Source: JBMDXB01 sp048594975
GTDB taxonomy: Bacteria > Acidobacteriota > Vicinamibacteria > Vicinamibacterales > 2-12-FULL-66-21
Direction of reading: 5' to 3'
DNA length: 37,453 nucleotides
Assembly (NCBI GenBank): GCA_048594975.1
Contig: JBMDXQ010000106.1
Coordinates: forward strand, 1-37,453
Under the pieces are notes generated by a model. That model made no database searches and was not told where the DNA came from. It saw only the letters and a program-made list of their open reading frames with translations. Below, piece by piece: positions 32,902-37,453 of this stretch (its first letter is position 1; each line of letters starts with the position of its first letter). Position numbers and translations under genes: made by a program.

Positions 32902-33702
32902 TCAGGCGAGCCAGCCAACGTCTCCCGCGTCGGCGAAGCGCTTCGCGGCCGCTTCGAGGATCGCCGCATCCTCGACCTTCGCGAGCGGCCTGTAGCGCGG
33001 GTGACGCGACTCGCGGTATGGGTCGTTGCGCTTCGCGTTGTAGCAGCAGATCAGCGACCAGCGGGGGTGCTCCGAGCGGTTCTGGTCGGAGCGGTGCAGC
33101 AGATTGGGGTGAAAGAAGAGCGCGTCTCCCGGTTCCATCTCGACGTGCGCCAGGGGGACCCGCTTCGCGATCTCCGCTACCCGTTCCGGGTCCGCCCCGG
33201 CCTGGTCGCCCGTCAGCACGTGGTTCACGCGGCCGCAATGGTGCGAGCCGCTGAGGACCTGCAGGCAGCCGTTCTCACGCGTCGCAGGGTCCACCGCGAT
33301 GAACACGCTCACGAGGTCCGGGTAGAGGATGCCGTAGTCGTACAAGTAGCCATAGTCCTGGTGCCAGGCCCACGCGCCTCCCACCCTCGCCTCCTTCATG
33401 ATCATCTTCGAGTGGTAGTGGTAGACCTCGCCGCCGAGAATACGCTCGCAGGTCTCCACGACCGACCGGCAGCGCGCGAACATGCCGTAGATCCCCTCGC
33501 CCGGGTGGTTCCACAGCGACAGCCGCACGACGCCCCCCTCGCCGTCGGCGCGGCCGTACGAATGATCGTCGAGTGCCTTGTCCTCTTTCGCCGCACGGCG
33601 GAGCGCCGTGATCTCGCGGGCGTCGAACAGCCCGCGGGCGAGGGCGAAGCCGTCCCGGCCGTACGCAAGCAGTTCTTCAGCGGTCAGCGGTCCACGGGCC
33701 AT
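32902..33702 (-). CDS. Phytanoyl-CoA dioxygenase (PhyH) family Fe(II)/2-oxoglutarate oxygenase
   Basis: 266 residues from ATG 33702 (MARGPLTAEELLAYGRDGFA). The iron triad is visible: HQD (His 114, Asp 116) in WAWHQDYGYLYDYG, and distal His 203 in ALFFHPNLLHRSDQNRSEHP; Arg 214 is a candidate 2-oxoglutarate anchor. 'NGCLQVLSGSHHCGRVNH' and 'VEMEPGDALFFH' are family signatures. Members hydroxylate small molecules and amino-acid derivatives; ectoine hydroxylase belongs to the group. It diverges from the corrinoid-protein gene across a 96-nt gap with a palindrome. Its place in the methyl-transfer cluster suggests that it prepares or finishes the methylated substrate, which is inference. The frame extends far upstream antisense to the corrinoid gene and was cut at the ATG. 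Confidence 0.9.
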   Translation of the reverse strand: MARGPLTAEELLAYGRDGFALARGLFDAREITALRRAAKEDKALDDHSYGRADGEGGVVRLSLWNHPGEGIYGMFARCRSVVETCERILGGEVYHYHSKMIMKEARVGGAWAWHQDYGYLYDYGILYPDLVSVFIAVDPATRENGCLQVLSGSHHCGRVNHVLTGDQAGADPERVAEIAKRVPLAHVEMEPGDALFFHPNLLHRSDQNRSEHPRWSLICCYNAKRNDPYRESRHPRYRPLAKVEDAAILEAAAKRFADAGDVGWLA

Positions 33703-33750
33703 GGTGACGCCAGATCGTAGCGTGCGGCGAAGGCACCAACAAGGGACTTC

Positions 33751-33767
33751 CCGCCCAGCCTGGGCGG
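33751..33767. promoter_or_regulatory. Perfect palindrome in the divergent PhyH/corrinoid promoter region
   Basis: CCGCCCAGCCTGGGCGG has 7-nt arms and a 3-nt centre and lies between two divergent starts (33702 minus, 33799 plus). TAAACT (33768-33773) follows directly and could be the -10 of the plus-strand gene, though the -35 is poor. It is a candidate operator for a shared regulator; a transcribed hairpin is the alternative. Confidence 0.5.
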
Positions 33768-33798
33768 TAAACTGAATGCCGTGTCGCAGGACTGATCG

Positions 33799-34437
33799 AT
33801 GGGCGACTGGATCCAGAGGATCTACGACGGCGTGCTGAACGGCGACCAGGAACTCGTTCGCGACCAGGTCGATGCCGGGTTGAAGGCCGGCGTCCCGGCC
33901 GACACCATCCTCAACGCCGGCATGGTTGCCGCGATGAGAGACGTCGGCCGCCTGTTCGAGGCGGGCGAGTATTTCGTGCCGGAGATGTTGATCGCGGCGC
34001 GCGCCATGCAAACAGGGATGGCGGTGCTGAAACCGCACCTGGCAGGGATCGGGGCAACGGGGGCGGGCAAGATCGTGATCGGCACGGTGCAGGGCGACTT
34101 GCACACCATCGGCAAGAACCTGGTCGCGATCATGCTCGAATGCGCGGCGTTCGAAATCGTCGATTTGGGCTTCGACGTCGCGCCCGAAGCGTTCGTCGAC
34201 GCGGTGCGAGCGCACCAGCCCGACGTGGTCGGACTGTCGGCGCTGCTCACGACCACGATGCCATCGATGCAGGCGACGATCGAGGCGTTGAAGACGGCCG
34301 GCCTGCGCGACAGGGTCAAGGTCATCGTGGGGGGCGCGCCGTTGACCGACGCCTACGCGCGCGCCATCGGCGCCGATGGCTATGCGCCCGACGCGAGCCG
34401 GGCCGTCGCGCTGACGCAATCGCTCATCGCCGGCTGA
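33799..34437 (+). CDS. Corrinoid (B12-binding) methyltransferase protein, MtaC/MttC-like
   Basis: 212 residues, the normal length for a free-standing corrinoid carrier. The N-terminal four-helix cap domain spans 1-85 (LVRDQVDAGLKAGVPADTIL, GEYFVPEMLIAARAMQTGM). The Rossmann-type B12 domain has the base-off/His-on motif GDLHTIGKN (99-107; His 102 is the cobalt ligand), then GLSALLTTTMPSM, VIVGGAPLTDAYA and the terminal GADGYAPDAS. Such proteins shuttle a methyl group from a substrate-specific methyltransferase to an acceptor methyltransferase. The ribosome-binding site AGGA is 7 nt before ATG 33799. The UroD-like gene downstream starts 24 nt after the stop, so they form an operon. The substrate cannot be told from this protein. 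Confidence 0.93.
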   Translation: MGDWIQRIYDGVLNGDQELVRDQVDAGLKAGVPADTILNAGMVAAMRDVGRLFEAGEYFVPEMLIAARAMQTGMAVLKPHLAGIGATGAGKIVIGTVQGDLHTIGKNLVAIMLECAAFEIVDLGFDVAPEAFVDAVRAHQPDVVGLSALLTTTMPSMQATIEALKTAGLRDRVKVIVGGAPLTDAYARAIGADGYAPDASRAVALTQSLIAG

Positions 34438-34460
34438 CGCTGGTCGTGATGAGGCGGGTC

Positions 34461-35609
34461 ATGAACTCCCGGGAACGTCTGCTCACCACGCTCGACCATC
34501 GAGAGCCCGATCGGATTCCCTTCGATCTGGGCAGCACCCAGGTCACCGGCATCCATGCCGTCGCCTATCGGCGGCTGCGCACGTACCTGAACCTACCGCA
34601 ATTCGAGCCCGCGATGTGCGACGCGGTGCAGCAGCTGGCGCTGCCGGATGACGACGTGATCGAATACCTCGGCGTCGACGTGCGAGGCCTCTTTCCGCTG
34701 AACAGCCACAACTGGAACATCGTCGACGCGGAGGCGGGCGAGTACTGGGTTTACCGCGACGAGTGGGGCATCACGCACCATCGCCCCAAGCGGGACGGCC
34801 TGTACTACTCGGTCGCGAGGTCGCCGCTCGACAGTCCCACGCTCACCTGCGCAGACGTGCTGGCGCATCCGTGGCCCAACACTGCCACGCCGCAGCGGAT
34901 CGCCGGGCTGCGCGAGCGGGCGACGGCATACCGCACCCAGGGCAAGGCCGTGATGATCAAGGGCGTGCTGGCCGGGATCTTCGAGATGGCACAGCGCGTG
35001 CGCGGCATGCAGAACCTGCTGATGGACATGGCGTCCGACGACGCGCTGTCGGGCGTGCTCCTCGACAAGATGGTCGAGTTGAAGCTCGCCTTCTGGGAGA
35101 TGGCGTTGCCGCAGCTGGCCGATGTCGTAGACGTGGTGTCCGAGGCGGACGATTACGGCACCCAGACGTCACAGCTAATTTCCCCCCGCATGTTCCGCAG
35201 GCTGATCAAGCCGCGGCTGCAGGTGCTGTTCGCGCGCATCAAGCAGCTCGCGCCCGGGGCCAGGCTGTTCTTCCACTCGTGCGGCAATGTGCGGCCGCTC
35301 GTGCCGGACTTCATCGAGCTGGGCGTGGACATCCTGAACCCGATCCACGTCACCGCGGCAGGCATGGAGCCGGCCGCGCTCAAGCGCGACTTCGGCCGCG
35401 ATCTCGCGTTCTGGGGCGGCGGCGTGGAGACGCAGAGCGTCCTGCCGTTCGGCACGCCGCAGGACGTTAAAGACAACGTGCGCCGCAACCTCGACGCCCT
35501 GGCGGCCGGCGGCGGATATGTCTTCAGCACGATTCACAACATCCAGGCCGACGTGCCGCCGGAGAACGTCGTGGCCATGTGGGAAGCGCTGCTCGAGTAC
35601 GACGCCTAG
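34461..35609 (+). CDS. Uroporphyrinogen-decarboxylase-fold corrinoid methyltransferase (MtaA/MtbA-like), copy 1
   Basis: 382 residues from ATG 34461, preferred over the ATG at 34449 because GAGG lies 6 nt before it and homologues begin MNSRERLL. The TIM-barrel UroD family opens with NSRERLLTTLDHREPDRIPF. The zinc-site motif of methylcobamide methyltransferases is HSCGN (His 272, Cys 274) in ARLFFHSCGNVRPLVPDF. The third ligand position, Cys in classic MtaA, is here His 359 in VFSTIHNIQADVPPENVVAM. True haem-pathway HemE lacks the HxCGN motif, so decarboxylase activity is unlikely. It is cotranscribed with the corrinoid protein and should exchange methyl groups with it, either as acceptor-side enzyme or as the substrate enzyme itself. 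The third ligand differs from copy 2. Confidence 0.9.
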   Translation: MNSRERLLTTLDHREPDRIPFDLGSTQVTGIHAVAYRRLRTYLNLPQFEPAMCDAVQQLALPDDDVIEYLGVDVRGLFPLNSHNWNIVDAEAGEYWVYRDEWGITHHRPKRDGLYYSVARSPLDSPTLTCADVLAHPWPNTATPQRIAGLRERATAYRTQGKAVMIKGVLAGIFEMAQRVRGMQNLLMDMASDDALSGVLLDKMVELKLAFWEMALPQLADVVDVVSEADDYGTQTSQLISPRMFRRLIKPRLQVLFARIKQLAPGARLFFHSCGNVRPLVPDFIELGVDILNPIHVTAAGMEPAALKRDFGRDLAFWGGGVETQSVLPFGTPQDVKDNVRRNLDALAAGGGYVFSTIHNIQADVPPENVVAMWEALLEYDA

Positions 35610-35628
35610 CGAGCACGATGGCGGGGTC

Positions 35629-36630
35629 TCAGCGCTGAAAGGGCGTCGGTTCGCAGAGCGCCCGCAGATTCTGCGGCGGCGTCCCAGACGGGATTTCGCA
35701 CCCCGCGTTCACCATGTACGGATTCCCGGCGCTTTCGTAGGCTCGTTGCACGGCGTCGCGGATGCGGTCGGGCGTGCCGAATCGAACCATCGCCACGGGG
35801 TCGAGATTCCCCGTGATGGTCACGCCCGCCCCGAGGATCTCGCGGACCCGGGTCAGGCTGACCATGTGGTCGACGTCGACGATGTCCACGCCAAGCCTGG
35901 CCATCCCCGGAAGCAGGTGGGTCGTGTTGCCACAGATGTGGAGCTTGACGTATGCGCCCATCGCCTTGACGGCCTCGACCAGGCGCTTTTCGCGCGGCTG
36001 AATCAGCCGCTCGTAGAGACGCAGGGAGACCTGGCTGGCGATCGCATCTCCGACTCCGATAGTGTCCGCGCCGGCCTCGACCTGCGCGCGGGCGAAGTCG
36101 ATTCCGATCGCGACGCACCTGTCCATGAGCTCGCAGGCAAAGGGCTCGTCGTCCAGCAGATCGATGAGGAACTCGCCGACGCCGCGCAGATCGGCCGCCT
36201 CCGCCGCCGGTCCTTCAATCCAGCCCAGAATCGAGTATTCCCCTTCGTATGACTTCTTGAAACTGCGGACGGCATTCACGCGGTCCACCATGCGCTCGGA
36301 ATGCAGCGAGTCCGGCTGTGCGAGCAGCGCAAAGTCCTTGGCTGCTTTGAGCGGAGGCGGGCAGCGCGGCACGCCATCCCGCACGAATTCGACCGTTCCG
36401 CCGAATCCCTGCGTCTCGCGGTAGGGATCTGAAATGGCGCTGACCTGGTCCATGCCGAACGCGCGCGCGCACTCGGCGTTGGCCCGGACCAGGACCCGAT
36501 AATCGGACGCGAACTCGCCATAGTGCGAGCCGATATATTCCGCGGCGAACTGCATGAGGATCGGGATCCGCGGGAGGAAGTCCACGGGGCTTCCTTCGAG
36601 CACGCCGACATAGCGCTCGCGTCCGTTCAC
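35629..36630 (-). CDS. Uroporphyrinogen-decarboxylase-fold corrinoid methyltransferase (MtaA-like), copy 2
   Basis: 333 residues from GTG 36630 (VNGRERYVGVLEGSPVDFLP). The UroD-fold zinc site is intact: HICGN (His 231, Cys 233) in GAYVKLHICGNTTHLLPG, and a third Cys (311) in MVNAGCEIPSGTPPQNLRAL. This H-C-C set is that of MtaA/CmuA-type methyltransferases, which move a methyl group between a corrinoid and a thiol or tetrahydrofolate. It begins 13 nt after the stop of the Gfo/Idh/MocA gene, so these two form an operon, convergent with the corrinoid/UroD operon (19 nt between the stops). Sequence outside the core motifs is very different from copy 1, so the copies should have separate roles. 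The acceptor is unknown; tetrahydrofolate is more likely than coenzyme M in this phylum. Confidence 0.9.
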   Translation of the reverse strand: MNGRERYVGVLEGSPVDFLPRIPILMQFAAEYIGSHYGEFASDYRVLVRANAECARAFGMDQVSAISDPYRETQGFGGTVEFVRDGVPRCPPPLKAAKDFALLAQPDSLHSERMVDRVNAVRSFKKSYEGEYSILGWIEGPAAEAADLRGVGEFLIDLLDDEPFACELMDRCVAIGIDFARAQVEAGADTIGVGDAIASQVSLRLYERLIQPREKRLVEAVKAMGAYVKLHICGNTTHLLPGMARLGVDIVDVDHMVSLTRVREILGAGVTITGNLDPVAMVRFGTPDRIRDAVQRAYESAGNPYMVNAGCEIPSGTPPQNLRALCEPTPFQR

Positions 36631-36643
36631 ACCCGGCACTGCC

Positions 36644-37453
36644 TCACTGCGTCTTCTCCGTGCCCGCCAGGTGGGGCAGGACATACGGGGCGCGGTACTC
36701 GCGAGTCAGCAGGCGGTTGGCCTCCGCGTCGCGCGGGAAGGTCAATGTCTCCGGGTCGACGTCGATGCTCCGGCCGAGCCGGTACGAGATGTTCGCGAGA
36801 TGGATGAGGGCGCACGAGTAGAAGGCTTCATCGATCCTGGCGTTGAATGTCGCCGGGTCTGCGTCACGGATGGCATTCACGAAGGCCGCATAGTGATTCG
36901 CCTCGCCGCTGCCCGTCGGGCCCGGCTCGCGTCGTTCGCCCATGTACGTGCGCCACTCGCCGACGTCTTTCACCATGTACCCCTTTGATCCGAAGAAGAG
37001 ATTGCCGATGGCGTTCCCGGGACCCGTGGCCATGTATCCGGCGGCCCCGATGCCTGGCGCCTGCGGAGAGGCGCCCCGCTTCGGCATGAAGAACGGTTCT
37101 TCGGCGTTCGTGATCCAGCCGCGCACCTCGAACTGCAGGATCTTCTTCTTATCCGCCGCGCCCTTCGGGTTCGGGAACTCGAACGTCGCCATCAGCATGT
37201 TGGGCGTCTGTTGATCGTCGTCGAACATGAGGTGGCCGCCCACGGCATGGACTCTGGTGGGCACCTTCACGCCGAGCCCCCAGCGCGCGACGTCGAGCTC
37301 GTGGATGCCCTGATTGCCGATGTCGCCGTTGCCGTAGTCCCAGTTCCAGTGCCAGTTGTAGTGGAAGCGGTTGCGATTGAACGGCCGCAGGGGAGCCGGA
37401 CCGAGCCAGAGGTCGTAGTGCACGCCTTTCGGCACCGGTTCGTCTTTCATGCG
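36644..37453 (-). CDS. Gfo/Idh/MocA-family oxidoreductase, C-terminal part (cut by window edge)
   Basis: The frame enters from beyond the right edge; 269 residues are present. Visible parts: VPKGVHYDLWLGPAPLRPFN and YNWHWNWDYGNGDIGNQGIH, then ELDVARWGLGVKVPTRVHAV, the Gfo/Idh/MocA C-terminal substrate domain as found in secreted acidobacterial and planctomycete members, where 'W.WDYG.GD.GNQG.HE.DVARW' is typical. The C-terminus has NHYAAFVNAIRDADPATFNA and CALIHLANISYRLGRSI. The NAD(P)-binding Rossmann domain, and any Tat signal, lie outside the window. These enzymes oxidise or reduce sugars and polyols. It is the upstream gene of an operon with MtaA-like copy 2, which ties it to the methyl-transfer cluster. 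Substrate is unknown. Confidence 0.9.
   Translation of the reverse strand, partial: RMKDEPVPKGVHYDLWLGPAPLRPFNRNRFHYNWHWNWDYGNGDIGNQGIHELDVARWGLGVKVPTRVHAVGGHLMFDDDQQTPNMLMATFEFPNPKGAADKKKILQFEVRGWITNAEEPFFMPKRGASPQAPGIGAAGYMATGPGNAIGNLFFGSKGYMVKDVGEWRTYMGERREPGPTGSGEANHYAAFVNAIRDADPATFNARIDEAFYSCALIHLANISYRLGRSIDVDPETLTFPRDAEANRLLTREYRAPYVLPHLAGTEKTQ

Noticed and set aside
33703..33798. Possible cobalamin riboswitch before the corrinoid gene
   Set aside because: The gap is only 96 nt and lacks a B12-box-like element; a ~200-nt aptamer does not fit.
33703..34419. Upstream extension of the PhyH frame
   Set aside because: It runs antisense through the corrinoid gene; the family N-terminus matches ATG 33702.
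34140..34460. Apparent fusion of the methyltransferase frame with upstream coding DNA
   Set aside because: The extension overlaps the well-supported corrinoid gene in another frame and has no UroD-like content; ATG 34461 has a ribosome-binding site.

Overview
The window looks like a chromosomal segment from a high-GC acidobacterium, most likely of the Vicinamibacteria type. The argument is from gene families, not from a marker gene: ADOP-type (acidobacterial duplicated orphan permease) MacB/FtsX-like proteins, an Oar-like TonB-dependent receptor with an N-terminal carboxypeptidase-regulatory domain, an ECF sigma factor of the TIGR02999 type joined to a Ser/Thr kinase-TPR protein, and several decayed integrase-type transposases of a kind common in that phylum. 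No rRNA, tRNA or CRISPR was seen.

Layout. 1-3.8 kb: the tail of a zinc-finger anti-sigma-like gene running into 105-bp tandem repeats, then (minus strand) an intact ADOP permease, a frameshifted gene remnant and an ECF sigma factor. 3.9-6.0 kb: a complete higBA toxin-antitoxin operon between two dead integrase remnants. 6.1-10.3 kb: a secreted beta-helix protein, then a sigma factor overlapping a kinase/TPR gene. 10.4-12.4 kb: decayed VOC and DHFR-like fragments and a DUF2252 gene. 12.8-21.6 kb: the best-integrated locus. A purple-acid-phosphatase-like enzyme and a sialidase-like lipoprotein form one operon; a TonB-dependent receptor and a beta-propeller phytase form another, transcribed away from it. 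22-26.1 kb: an intact ADOP permease facing a multiply frameshifted one. 26.2-28.5 kb: exbB-exbD-exbD-tonB, a tightly coupled energy-transduction operon that could power the receptor. 28.5-31.3 kb: a cysteine-rich flavodoxin-fold reductase, a membrane protein and a small basic protein. 31.4-32.9 kb: gene-poor, with integrase and other remnants. 32.9 kb to the end: a cluster of PhyH dioxygenase, corrinoid protein, two UroD/MtaA-like methyltransferases and a Gfo/Idh/MocA oxidoreductase (cut by the window edge).

How it fits together. The central region reads as extracellular phosphate-ester scavenging: phytase and phosphatase outside, a TonB-dependent receptor in the outer membrane, and an ExbB/ExbD/TonB motor in the inner membrane. 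The right end reads as a corrinoid-dependent methyl-transfer pathway. It has the B12 carrier and two UroD-fold methyltransferases but no recognisable MtaB/MttB-type substrate methyltransferase, which makes it the strongest candidate here for an undescribed pathway. The remaining intervals carry an unusually high load of dead genes and transposase debris.
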